This document shows positions 12,317 to 24,900 of a DNA stretch of 29,152 nt, piece after piece. Positions within the stretch are counted from its first letter, which is position 1. Every line of letters starts with the position of its first letter. The translations under genes and the position numbers were made by a program. The notes beneath the pieces were generated by a model. The model saw nothing but the letters and a program-made list of their open reading frames with translations, was not told where the DNA came from and searched no databases. Where the stretch lies: assembly GCA_002751075.1 (NCBI GenBank), contig NAOQ01000215.1, positions 57,869 through 87,020 on the forward strand, written 5' to 3'. Origin of the DNA: Ichthyophonus hoferi (taxonomy: Eukaryota; Opisthokonta; Ichthyosporea; Ichthyophonida; Ichthyophonidae).

Positions 12317-12411
12317 ACCAGTCAATATAATCCAGCTATTACATAGTAAAATCACATGCTAATATATTACGTAGGAAAATCACACGCCAATACAACCCAT
12401 CCATTACGTAG
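12317..12411. repeat. Three degenerate tandem units of about 28-36 bp
   Basis: Units run 12317-12352, 12353-12380 and 12381-12411. Each starts with CAC, has an (C/T)AATA word, and reaches ATTAC(A/G)TAG; the first two close with AAAAT. The lengths differ through small internal gaps. They lie in non-coding DNA. Confidence 0.6.
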
Positions 12412-14148
12412 TTGTACTAGAATTAATATCAGACATAATACTGAATAAATATACTATTTCTATGATATTATAAAATATGTCAGATATTATAGACTATATT
12501 TAGGATTAATAATTTGTTATTATTAAAGAATAATGCTTAAGTAGTGCCTGTATATCATTACAAAATTGTAATATATTCCTTGGTAGGTATTAAAGTAGTT
12601 ACAGTAGCTTCATCCCATGAATGGTTTTTGACTATGACTGTAAGCTTAGAGTTAAGTCTGTTCCAATGTGGAATATTACTGTTTCAACCAGTATGATAAA
12701 AATTGACGACATTGGCCATTTATAAAGTCAATAATATATGCATTGTAATGTATGAGGTGCCTTTCCTTATTAAGAGGCTGGCAACTCTTATTCTGACAGC
12801 ATTTAAGGGGAAGTTTCTTCCTAAAGAAGTAATATCGATGATAATTCATGGCATGAGTATTTTCAATTATCAATTGGCAATAATTTTATTTTAGCATTTT
12901 GACGGCCTCTCCTAAGGACATAACACTCGCTAATAAATATGTATAAAATAATAAAAATCTGGATACCTGTGCTATAGAAGAACCTGAGAATTGTAGTAGA
13001 TTCAATTCAAGTCTTTGAGAAGAGCCTGACTTCAATGACAATTCTGGAGCTAACCGATTAATTCAAAACACCACATTCGGGTACAATACTACTACCTCAA
13101 GAAGGTCATTTAGAACGGAGACGACATAATTCAACGTAAACTAACAACCAATAGGTAAATCTACTAATCAAATAGCTCGGGTAATACGTATTCCCATTAA
13201 ATGCGAATCTACCATGAGCCTCACTGAGATAGTTTTACAATAACGCCATCTATGAGGATGGCTGGTAAACAAAGGCAGGAGGTAAACTGCTGCTACACCT
13301 TGATTGTCGTTTTTTTATTTGTTGGGGTTGATTAATGCGTTTTATGTATCCTAACTACAATAAATACCGCAATATAATATTAATCACCCCTTAATGGTAT
13401 TAATTGCTTGTGAATCGCTACCATTGTAACACAAAGAATAGAATTAAGGTTATGTCTATATAATGGCACATAAATAATATCACATATACTAGCGTATAGA
13501 GAGAGCCATTCTAATCAGTTCTTATCTCAGTAGATTAACGCCACATCAATTTGAAATGTTAAAAATAACAACAAAACAATGAGTAACTTAAATTGAAACA
13601 ACCAGATCTTGCCACATCATGCGACTATACCGGATCTCAATACACAATACGTTTAACCATAGGAAAAGCATCTTTCCTATATTTTAGTGTTCTTTTCAGT
13701 TTTCCTCATGTCTATTTTTATTCAGCCAATCAGTCAGCATTCAGATTTTATCGGCCTAGTACAATATACAATGTACCTTTCAAAGCGAGAGGGGTGTAGA
13801 TATTTTATAATATATTTCTGTTTTCCATCTCACTATATAGAAATTATACGAAAGTTTATAAATAAAAATATAAAAATATATGTAAACGCACTTAATCACT
13901 CTTGTAAAAGGAAAGATTTCTCCTTTTTTAATATAAAAAAGTCAATTTATTGCTAAAATTAGTTTGTCAGGGAGTTTTTAATAGATTTTTTTCCACGTTT
14001 TAAAAAACATCAAAGCCGTGTGCTGTATCTATGACGTAAATGGTCCCTTTTGTGGCTCTGTGAATACACCTTATCAGGTCGTACGGAAATGATGAAAGAG
14101 TAGGCGTACAATCATAAATTCTTTGCAAAGACAGGAGGATAGGAGCGT

Positions 14149-14481
14149 ACCTGTGACCTACATTCGTTTAGAAGGAAAAGAAATGCAAAATTAAAGAGAT
14201 TTTTAACGTGTCTCTTTACATGCACGGAGTAAAGATTTTAGAAAACATATTTTTATTATTAAACAAGTCAGCAGGACTTGACCCCAAATATCTGATCTGA
14301 AATAGCTAATGATATTTGCAATATTTCTGCCATTGGCTGGTTCAATTTTGATCGATCTTGGACTGGCATTTAACAGCAATAGATTGCACCAACTATTTTT
14401 CCAGACTAGTAATTGCTAGTAGAATTAAATGATTATAGCTATGTAAAGAAATATCCAAAATAATTAAATATTCCTGTTCTT
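14149..14481 (+). repeat. Dispersed repeat, copy B
   Basis: This is the plus-strand partner of copy A at 10150-10542; the shared blocks occur in the same order across about 330 bp. The two copies have diverged by many substitutions and small gaps, so the insertion or duplication is old. The 3' boundary falls near TATTCCTGTTCTT, after which the flanks no longer match. Confidence 0.85.
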
Positions 14482-15956
14482 GTAATTTTATTTATTTTTA
14501 TTTAAATATTTAATAAACATAAATTTTATTGATAATGCCAAGTAAGAAAACTTAAATATGTTTGGAGTAGATTATAAACCTATAAAAAGACCATGATAAC
14601 GATAACACTCCCATGTGTTTTCGTTATCGTACGTCATAAGTTGTTCTTCCGTAATAAATCCTATTGTATCATTGTATATAATACTTATATATTCCACAAT
14701 CCACATGCAGCATATCAATATTAATGCACACAAATATATAAAAAAACACATAAAAATATATATAAATGAATTATAATAGGAAATGCACATCTTAATTTAT
14801 TATGTTATCCCGCTAAAATGTAATAAAGCCAGGCTTACGTAATGGTGGTCGGTTTTAACTCGTTACTCTTTCATCTCTAAATATAATTTATAATTTCGTA
14901 CAATCTGCTCATTGCTCTTTTAGATTATTCGTTTGTCGTTGCATGCGATATTAAAGATCTTATAAGATTCAGTGTTAACCGATTATTGATCCTAAATACC
15001 TGTGAGATCACATTGTTTATGTTGATGCATGTATTTTAGGATATGAAATCCATTGACTGATAAATTTGATCAATATTTTAAAGGAATTAATGTATTATTT
15101 CAAAAAAAAAAAAACATAATAATGGTGAATAGAAAGCAAAAAGTACATTCTTGAACATAACGAACATTATATCTAGGATTGCAGTTATCTTTATAGGCAG
15201 AACAACGCCAACCTTCCTTTTTCCATAACTTCGTTGAAATCTGTTGCAATGTTATGTCCCAATATTCCCTTTGTGCCAAGAGCAACTATGGGAAATAGAA
15301 CTAGTATGTTAGAGTGAATTACATTTGACGTACGGTGTGCCTATGTTCTTCTAGTTGTTCTAGGCATGTGGAACACGCAATTGTGCTGAATTTAGAGACG
15401 CTTTACACTTCTAATCTTGAAATTTGCAGTATGAACTATGATCTAAGTAAGCCACCGTACTCATATATTGATGCTACAAAAGTATTCTTTATTGGTTTGA
15501 CTGTATCAGACTTGATTAAGTGACCTTTTAATAAAGAATCTGAATGATAAATTTCTACCACTTAAGAATCAAGACCTAATATAAATTTGACAATTGAAAA
15601 ACTGTAATAGAAAACAGTCACAGTAACAGTATCTTTATTACTATTATGGGAACTTATTATGTACATGTAAATAATGAGGAAACATCAAATATGTTTATAT
15701 ATAAATTTCCGATTGGTTTGCTGTACACAGGAAATACTTAACCACTGTGTCGTAGACCAGTAATTCGACAACAACTTCCTACTAGCCTTAAGAGGTAACT
15801 AGACCCAAATGTAAGAAAGGTGGTAAAAATAACAAAGGATAATCTATCTAAGCGTGATGAAGAACTTAGTTCAAACAGTAACTATATAATCAGCATTCAT
15901 ACGTACTACTTAGCCGTTAAAGTACGTTATTTAGGAACACGTGGCTCACCGAAAAT

Positions 15957-16037
15957 TGTCCGAAATAAGTAGATAGATTTGCTCCCTGTTATAGCTAGAG
16001 AAAAAAATGTCTAAATTAAAAGAATATTTCTTTTTCT
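15957..16037 (+). repeat. Possible fragment of the dispersed repeat family
   Basis: TGTCCGAAATAAGTAGATAG resembles TGTCCGAAATAGCTAGAGAC at 5775-5794, and the following TCTAAATTAAAAGAA word resembles that at 5348-5361. The match is short and judged by eye. Confidence 0.35.
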
Positions 16038-16536
16038 AAGAAAAATAAAATAAAAACAGAGTCACATTGATCTACGAGGTAACTCCATCTCAAGTTTCTT
16101 TTTCTTTTCTTGACCTGACCGATAACTCATTGCAAGCAGGTCTCTGTTTTGCATTGCTTTAGATTATGGCTGACTAATCTTGACTGATTGGGTATGGTCG
16201 TTTTTAAAGAGCATGAAATTTATGAAATGTGATGAGAGCGTGGGGGGGGCTCATAGATTTGTTTTTATTGGCAACGGAATATGGCGCCAAGTTGCTCGTT
16301 TTATTTTAAGTACAGACAGGCATAGTTTACACTATAACAACCAATAACAAACATACATATATATATAAGTGTATATACGTACCTACTTTTAGTAGTCTGT
16401 TTGCTTCATTTTATTTTATTTTATTTTTTATATGCAGTTCAGGTGCGTGCAAGTCAGGTGCGATTGACATGGAAATTATTACTGTGTAAAATATCGTCAA
16501 GTCACTGGTTCTTCACATGTGAGCATTCCCGTCCAT

Positions 16537-16563
16537 CACGCACACACACACGCACACACACAC
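16537..16563. repeat. (CA)n microsatellite with CG interruptions
   Basis: A short alternating purine-pyrimidine tract, CACGCACACACACACGCACA and onwards, lying about 1.1 kb upstream of the DDT/WHIM start codon. Confidence 0.85.
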
Positions 16564-17635
16564 TTTATAGCCCCAATTATATCCAAATTCTTTTTTAAAA
16601 ACAAGGGACCTTGTATAAGTCTACTATTATATTATTATTATTTTTTAAAAAACTTATGTTGCAGAATTATCAACCAACTCCTTCTCCAAACCAGATATTT
16701 CTACCATTTTTCTTCTTCTTTTCATTTCTATCTTGAGTATGCCATTTTTATTATTTTGTAACAGTTATAACATTTTCCTGATGCCTTTCATCTCTTCTAT
16801 AACATATATTTTACAAACTCTTTCTTCTTTCTAGCACAGCATACAGAAAAATCAAGTTCTCATATTTTATTAAGCTTTTATACATGCGTTTTAGCAGAAC
16901 ATGAGCCTCATCTATCTAATACATATAACAACCCCAGCATTTTTAAAGGTGGAGCTGGGACTTTCTAACATATACACAAAGATTAAAAAAATTCCAATCA
17001 TACCACGCTGCTTGTAACCTAATATTATTAAGCTTCAGCTTTTGACCTGTCTTGAACTTCATTGACTATTTAGTTGAAAGTTTTCATTTTATTTTATTTG
17101 TTTGAGTCGTAGCTACACGTGCCAGCCTTGGAGTTATCGCTACCGCTTAGTTTTTTGTTCTATTTGCTAGTCGGTTATTTATATTTTTAACTAAGGCTTT
17201 TGCCATGTTAACACATCTCCCAAACAGTTTGATATTTTTTATTATATTTTTTTCTGTTTAAACAGGGTACTATACAAAAGTGGCTATCGTATTGTATAAT
17301 ATAATACAATATAATGTATCATAATATAACATGTTTGCATATGTTACAATATAGCAAGTACTCCTTCCCGTCGTCATAGTTACCACTTTTCTATTTCTCC
17401 ATTTATTCCTTTCCTACCATCCTTGTTTCCCAAGCGAACTTAGAGCACGTAGTTGCTACATTCCATTTCATCTTTGCCAATCCAAAGCAGCTGTTACATA
17501 TTTAACGTTTCAATGGCGTGTGTTTATACGTGCTTTCCTCATATACTAGCTCCCTCTGGTGTATTCATCTAATCCTAAACTCTGTTTTTCCTTGCCAGCA
17601 CAGCTTTCAAAGCATCTTGTTTTAGACTCCCTAGA

Positions 17636-18649
17636 ATGGATCACTCAAGTGAAGAACAACCCCCTATTACCCAAGTTACAGACCAACATGGCCCACTCAA
17701 CCTTGAAAACACAACAGATCCCATAGTCGTCCTAGAACCAACTACGCATATAGACCCCCCTCAAGTCACAGGGGGAGATAGAGATATGAATGTAGAAGTA
17801 GAACCTATGGATATCATTGCCCATAGTTCAGAGGATACAGAGACAGAACGGAGTCAGGACAACATGATGGTTGAAACTAGCCTTCATACAGATATTCTTC
17901 CTGATATTAATAAACCTGACAGCAGCGAAGAGGTTTCCGCCCTGCTCTTACCCTCTGTTGAGGCTGCAATATCAATGGATGGTGGTGGTATAGAGGAGGT
18001 GGCCACTCTACCTATTGATAATGCGTCTAATGCATCCAATGTAGTTCCTGTTGTTACAGAGAAAGATCGGACCGAGCAACAAGATCGGAATGATCAAATA
18101 GGAGCGACAAGAGATCACCCACAAGAACGACTAAATTTAGTAACAGATAATACACATTTAGTTGATGCAAGCATACAAGGGGATACTGGTGTACTAAAAA
18201 TACTTACCGACCAGGATTCTCTACAGACTGCCTCTAACATGCCAGCCACGTCTACCACTCCCACCACAAAGGAAAGTAACACAGAGATACTGCCTATCAA
18301 AACAAACGTACACCTACATCCTAGTATCGATACTGATAACACTACAGTTATGGATACACACATGGATTTAGACTCGAATACTATAGTGGAGGAAGGACAT
18401 GGAAAGAAGAAACAGGCCATTAAAGGATTAGGACGACAGGTGTTGGCCCCAAAGAACGACAAAGGTAAACATATAGCAGAGGGGAGTGGGGATGAGTCAG
18501 AATCAAGTGAGGAGGAGGAGGATGAGGAGGAGGAAAACGAAGACGAGTTGTTGCCTGCTAATATGAAGGTGGATGCTGGCATCTTGGCTAAGCAGGGACA
18601 AATACTAAGAGACCAATTAGCGATTATTGATACAGAGAAAGAGAAAGAG
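17636..18649 (+). CDS. Exon 1: acidic, Thr/Asp-rich disordered N-terminus of the DDT/WHIM protein
   Basis: 338 codons run from MDHSSEEQPPITQV to a charged end (DTEKEKE) before donor GTTTGT. Residues about 290-305 form a dense Ser/Glu/Asp tract (18506-18548, GAG/GAT codons), the kind of acidic patch often found in histone- or chromatin-contacting proteins. A KKKQ/KGKH basic cluster precedes it and could act as a nuclear localisation signal. The start is the first ATG after an in-frame TAA at about 17575. The frame stays open 26 codons past the donor, so splicing here rests on phase 0 continuation into exon 2. Confidence 0.8.
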
Positions 18650-19405
18650 GTTTGTTATGTGGTATTCTTTCTCTCTGTCTCTCTCTGTATCTCTCTCTGT
18701 CTGTTTCTATGTTCGTGGGTGTGGTGACAACGTATGTGTAGCAAGCTTTTATGTAAACGAGATAAATACACATTTAGTAATATCAACTGATAGTACCGCA
18801 CTACTTAATTATATTTAATGACTAGGCATACGTAGACACACCCATATATATATATATGATGTTTTGATAGAAGACACACAAATAAGCAAGTAAAAGAGGA
18901 CCAGGTGGCTATATATATATACGCATGGGTGTTTGCGCATATATAGAACATACATTGCAGTGTTATCAAGATAGTTATGTATGTTTGTCTATCTATATGC
19001 AGGTACGTGCTATGGCATTTATTGTTGTAGGGTATAGCGATTGGTTGATAGAGAGTAATGTAGTGAAAGGCTAGTGAAGTGTATGGGTGTGAGTATTGAA
19101 AATATGACCAATGAGTGAAGGGGGTGTTTACAGTGTGTGTATGTAATCTGTATGTCTAGATATATGATATGTTATGCTATATGCCCATGTACGTTTTGAG
19201 GACATATGCAAAGTCAACCGTGTATGTGTGCTTGTTGTATCTACTTTGTACAGTAATGAGATGCGTATGCTATATTACGTGCTTGTTGCGGATAGAGTAT
19301 GTATGCATTATGTAGATATATATATATCTATGCTTATCGTATGTATCAGGTGTATATATTGTGTATGGCATAGGGCATGTACATATTGTGCTGCACGCAC
19401 ACACG

Positions 19406-19444
<39 letters not shown>

Positions 19445-21873
19445 GTTCTTAATACGTATTTATTGTCCAGATCTGATCATGTAGAGGTCAGGCTAGATAG
19501 GATACATAGAAGGGGAAAGGGGATGGAAAGGATTGGGAAAATGTAAGATTCATTGGCTAAGGATCATGTGGTTATGATGAAAGGGAGGAAAGGGAAAGGG
19601 AAAGGGAGAAAGAGAGCGGGAGAGGGAACTATATGCAGGGAATGGGAAGTATGTGAAGAGAGGGGGTAAAATGAGAAAGAATAATAGGAGCTTACCTTGG
19701 CGGGCGATTCATAGGGGAGCGAGGAGAGTGAGCATGATGATAAATCAGACCAGGATACCGATGAGATGGAGGTCATGGATTTGTACCACCTATATTACCC
19801 TGAGGTAGGGCTAGCATAGGATATTTGTAAGATAGTATGATGGTATGTAGCATAGTATGTATATACGGTTGCATGATGGTATGATAGTACATATGCCGAT
19901 ACAATAGTGTGTATGCTGATATATATGGGTCTACGGTTCAACTTCAATTATAATAAGAGAGGAAAAGAACACGAAAATGAAAAGTGAAAATAAGGTATAA
20001 AAAACCTCTAAGAGAGGAGGTAGAGAAAGGTGACATGTGCCCAATTGGCAGATTTCCTTGTGAGGTCAACCAGTAGTCATGGGGTATTATTTATGGATTC
20101 ATATATTCTACTTACCTATATGGATATTTTACATGTTCTCATTAAGCGGTTGATTGAATTTATTGCAGGATACCGATAGGATGTGGCCGCATAGTTTGGC
20201 GAAGGGTCCAAGAGTATTATATGTAAGTCTATCATTTGATGTATCTACCTATCTACCTGTCGATTGTGGGTTATGGCTATTCATTGATATACATATATAC
20301 ATATATACATATGTGCACTTATATATATGTGATTTTATACACACACTTGTGTATACACTATATATACACTATATGTACACTACACATACCACATATTTAA
20401 GCTTATACCCCTGTAGATTCCTACTCTTTACTTTATTTAAGTGGAACCAATGAATTTAGTGTCTGATCATTTAATTTCTATTAAACTATATTAACAGATA
20501 TTATATTCTATTATATTATATTATATGAATTATTAGCTTTGATATCACAAGGTTGATTGACCTTGCTATTTTTTAAACCAGCATTTACCAATCACATTAC
20601 GATGGAGATAAGATCCAAACCTTAAAGTCTATTAAAACCATACATCGTTTGTCTACTGGATAGTCTAAATTTAAAATACTGCAATATAACCACAACTCGT
20701 GATCACTTCACATCACTTACCCACCCGCTATGATATCTAGCTTGACGATGATCTTGATTTGGGACCATTGGAGCCCCTACCTCCCCCTTATCCATGTGCG
20801 AGTTACATATCTGATGTCTTAGTGACAGTCGAGGTATATATAGTTATATTATACTGTATTATACTATATTAGATTATACTATATTATATTGCATTTATAC
20901 TCCCTCCCCATGCTCACTTTTGTGGTGTTTCTTTTATGCCATGTTATTATTGGTTTATTTCTGTCCAATGAGGATGGTATATGTTCAGTTAGGACGGTAT
21001 GCACTACAAGTCAATCAATTTTTTTTTTCTTCTTGCTGTATTTGACCCCTGTGACTTGCACATATTGTCTACCTTTTTTTTTTTTTTAACTAAATGGAGA
21101 TAGTAGTTGTAATATGTGTTTAATTAGTGAGGCGTGATGTTGTAGGTTCTGCGAATTGACATGCCTAGGCTTACATACTATCATGCTTTCATGCACATAT
21201 ACATATATACTACTTACATATATATAATACTTACTTACTCTGATTATTTTCTGACCAACACGGTCTGTCCAGATGGTCCACATGTTTAGGGATACTATAT
21301 TCAAGGAGGTATTTGCAAAGAATAATGGGCGGATTACGTTTGGTATGCATTATTACTACTACAATATTTATGATGTCTAATTATATATGTATATCTATGT
21401 AACCAGGTGTTTATTTATAATTTGCGTAGGTGTCTCCTTCCTGCACCCTACTACTGTTGTATTAGTATATTATTATACTATTATATGATTATACTATCAT
21501 ATTACTATACTATTATATTATTATATCATCCTATGCTATATGATGTGATATCATAGAATGTAGTACTGTATAATATGGTATAATAGTATATAACTAAAAT
21601 AATTTAAACCAATTCAACACTAATTTGTACACCTGCCTCCCTCTGGACCCACAGAAATGATTGTTGAAGCAGCTCATAGTTATGAGGAAAGCAAAGCAGA
21701 GCTACATATCGAGATACTTCTATCTCTTCTGAACCATCTTATTACAGACAAAGGCACCTCCCCTCGTGTCCCTTCCTTCCCGCCTGACGAAGGCGTGCGT
21801 ATGACGTATGTAGCTGTGATGCACATACTTATCTAACTGCTTGTAGTTGCATTTATACCAATTATTGCGCAAT

Positions 21874-21923
<50 letters not shown>

Positions 21924-24900
21924 ATGTACTCTGTTAATTATCTGGTTACCAACTTACTGAATGACCCAATTACTTAATTCCCTACCCATTTAATTGCATA
22001 CACATACACATATTCATCCACATCTACATACGTGCATATATATATATATACATACATATACACATACACATACATCTACATGTACACGTACACACATATA
22101 CACATACCACATACTTACATACGCGCAAGCAGTGAGATAGGACAGCGACACACAGACATTTACAATAACTTTCAGGAGACTATGGGTGGGCATATCAAAC
22201 AAAAGATGTTGACTAGGTTGACCCTGGCCGAGTCTCTTCGCCTGTTTCTCCTGTCAAAGTCTGCTACCAACATCAACGTAGCATCCTGTAAGCACGTACT
22301 GTTTATTCCAGGTTTATATATATATATGTGTGTACTTATATATGGCCTTGTATTTCTAGTATTTTGATTTACTCCTATGACTATTAAGAGTTAGGCACGC
22401 GCTCACACATATACCTTTACTTTCACGCAATATATATATATGTACATCCACACATATACACACATGCATATAATTTCACACTCTTCTGCTTCTTCTTCAA
22501 TATCCCTTCATCACCCATGTGCACAGTTTCTCTATGCGATATATTACTGCAGTACCTCCCTCATCACCCAGCTCTGAGTTACAGCCATACACACATACCC
22601 ATCCTACCTCTTTCCAACTCTAATACCCCATATATATTCAAAGTATTTCTCTCTCTCCCCATCTCCCTCCCGCCTGCCATTCTCCCCGCTCCATCTCTAA
22701 CCTTTTCTTATCCAGCCCTGCCCTGGCCCACTATGACAAAGTTGAACGAGACTATTGATGATTTAGCAGTGAAAGAGGTGTTTGAACTGGATGCAGGTTG
22801 GTGCTACTGTTACTGTTACTATTGATTATAGACACAATAGCAACATACATCTATACAGCTCTATGCTCTAACCATCTCTTTGTGTATACATACATCCTTT
22901 ACATGTATTATTTCCTGCTATATCTGTTCTAGATGGATTTCTACTTAATTATTAATTTTTATACCTATTATTGATTGGTTCTACTTACTAAAATCATGGC
23001 TCCCTTTTCATTACAGATAAGAGGCTGCTGGTAGGTCGATTCTTGTGCGATTTGCTGTGCGAAACAGGTATATTTCTATGTCTATATATATATCGACATA
23101 TACGGATTATATTATACTACAATACAGTACAATATACGATACAGTAGTAGCCGTGTGTTTATTATTGCTTTAGTTTTTAAATTGTCATTTGTAAATAGGA
23201 TATAATATTATATAGCATGATATAGTATAATATGATACTATATATTATAATATAACATAGTATACTATATTATAATATGGTCATGCGATACATAGTAGTA
23301 GTATATATATGCAAATACTGCCATATCATATAAACAATAGCTACCTCTCCTACCTATATCTAACCTTTATCAATCACAGATTCCGTACGATTGTATATGG
23401 AACATAAAGAGGAGGAAGAGGTTCAGTTGAAGAAAACACTCAAGCAAATATCAACTGGTAGTCGACAGATAGAAAGGGTGGGTTTTTTTTTAGTGTGCTT
23501 AGGTCTTATAGTGTTATAGTGTGCTTTTCTGCCACGTATTTACTATGTATAGTGTTGTGCTTCATTGCTTTGTATTGTACTATACTGTGGTTTACTTGTT
23601 TAAATTAAATTAAGTTTTATTTATTTATTTTATTTTATTGTTTCATATTATGGTATATTATGCTATACCAAATTAAATTAAATTCTATTATATTATGATA
23701 TACTATACTATACTATACTATACTATATCATATTTTATTGTTTTATGATATTATGAAAATCAATGAGTGATATTTTTCATATATTCATTTAAAATTCCTG
23801 TTTTCTTTTTCTGTTTCTTTTCATAGATGTGCTATACGGTGGTGCGCTATGATATTGTGTGATATAACAGGGTATGCTATGGTATGATATGAAATGCCAG
23901 AATATAATGTATGCTAACATATATTGTGATGTGCCATGATATATTATGATAAGTTATGATACTATACAATATATTTTTTCTCTTTTCCACTCTTTCATTC
24001 CCACACTCCATCATATAACCAAATCTTTTTATTATTATATAAGCAATCCAGAACCACCCCAAAACATTACAGTATGAGTACTATAATACTATAAAACGTA
24101 TGAATGATTATTTCTATATATTTTGTAAGACCTAAAGTAAGGCTACTAATCAATGTAACTATGATAATCGTAACCATAGGAATACCAAAGAAAAGAGAAA
24201 GAAGTCAAGAAGATCTTCAGGCGATTGGCTAGGAAAATAAGAGGAAGATATAAACGTCAGGTTCAGAATGGTTAGTATTCATGTGTGGTTATGCTATTTT
24301 GTGATGTTTGGGATAGTGTGCCATAGTTATTATTTCACTGTGTTATAGTGCTTATCTTACAGTGTTATAGTTGTTATTTCATTGTGTTACAGTTATTATC
24401 TTACAGTGTTGTGGTTGTTATTTCACTGTGTTACAGTTATTATCTTACTGTGTTATAAGGATTATCTCACTGTGTTATAGTTATTATCTCACTGTGTTAT
24501 AAGGATTATTTCACTGTGTTATAGTTATTATCTCATTGTGTTATAGTTATTATCTCACTGTGTTCTCTCACTCCTCCCCCCTCTCTATTATATTATGTTC
24601 CTAGCATATGGCATCTTATGGCATGGTATGTACATTATATAGTATAAAATTTCTTACATATCATATCAATCCAACACACTTTTCTATATTTATTCTCTTT
24701 TATTCTCTTAATATTTTTTTCTTTTTTATCCCTATCATGTATACCATTTCTCCTTTCTTCTTAGCCCAAGCAGCCTATCAAATGGCGAAAGCGAAGGAGG
24801 CAGCCAACCTAGCAGCCAATCAACTACAGCAGATTGAGACCACCTCCACTATTACTATGTCCGATGAACCTCTATCTGTAGAGCCCACCGATGATATTGC

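Larger units (their letters stand above)
7416..17635. other. About 10 kb of AT-rich intergenic DNA with scattered repeats
   Basis: This interval separates the PDZ gene (minus strand) from the DDT/WHIM gene (plus strand), which diverge from it. No phase-consistent gene was recovered. The longest open frames (9287-9583, 11776-12099, 11334-11558 minus) are of a length expected by chance and match no family I recognise. Small structures seen include a 16-nt direct duplication (8555-8570 and 8573-8588), an 11T/11A palindrome (9057-9078), a short inverted pair (13324-13336 and 13379-13390) and a run of eight Gs at 16242-16249. The undiscovered 5' exon(s) of the PDZ gene must lie somewhere here. Confidence 0.6.

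Noticed and set aside
9925-15020. Shared AATACCTGTGAGA word at about 9931 and 14995
   Set aside because: Only about 13 bp match exactly and the flanks do not align convincingly, so this is not enough to extend the dispersed repeat family.
15193-15290. Minus-strand stretch reading IVALGTKGILGHNIATDF after an acceptor-like CCCATAG
   Set aside because: It looks protein-like, but it ends at a stop after about 32 codons with no donor or upstream exon. Too little to call a gene.
18115-18582. 155-codon minus-strand frame opposite exon 1
   Set aside because: It is a shadow of the acidic coding exon; its poly-Ser run is the complement of the Glu/Asp codons.
19466-19542. Possible extra exon (SDHVEVRLDRIHRRGK) between exons 1 and 2 of the DDT/WHIM gene
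   Set aside because: It would enter and leave in phase 2, whereas exon 1 ends and exon 2 begins in phase 0, so inclusion would break the frame.
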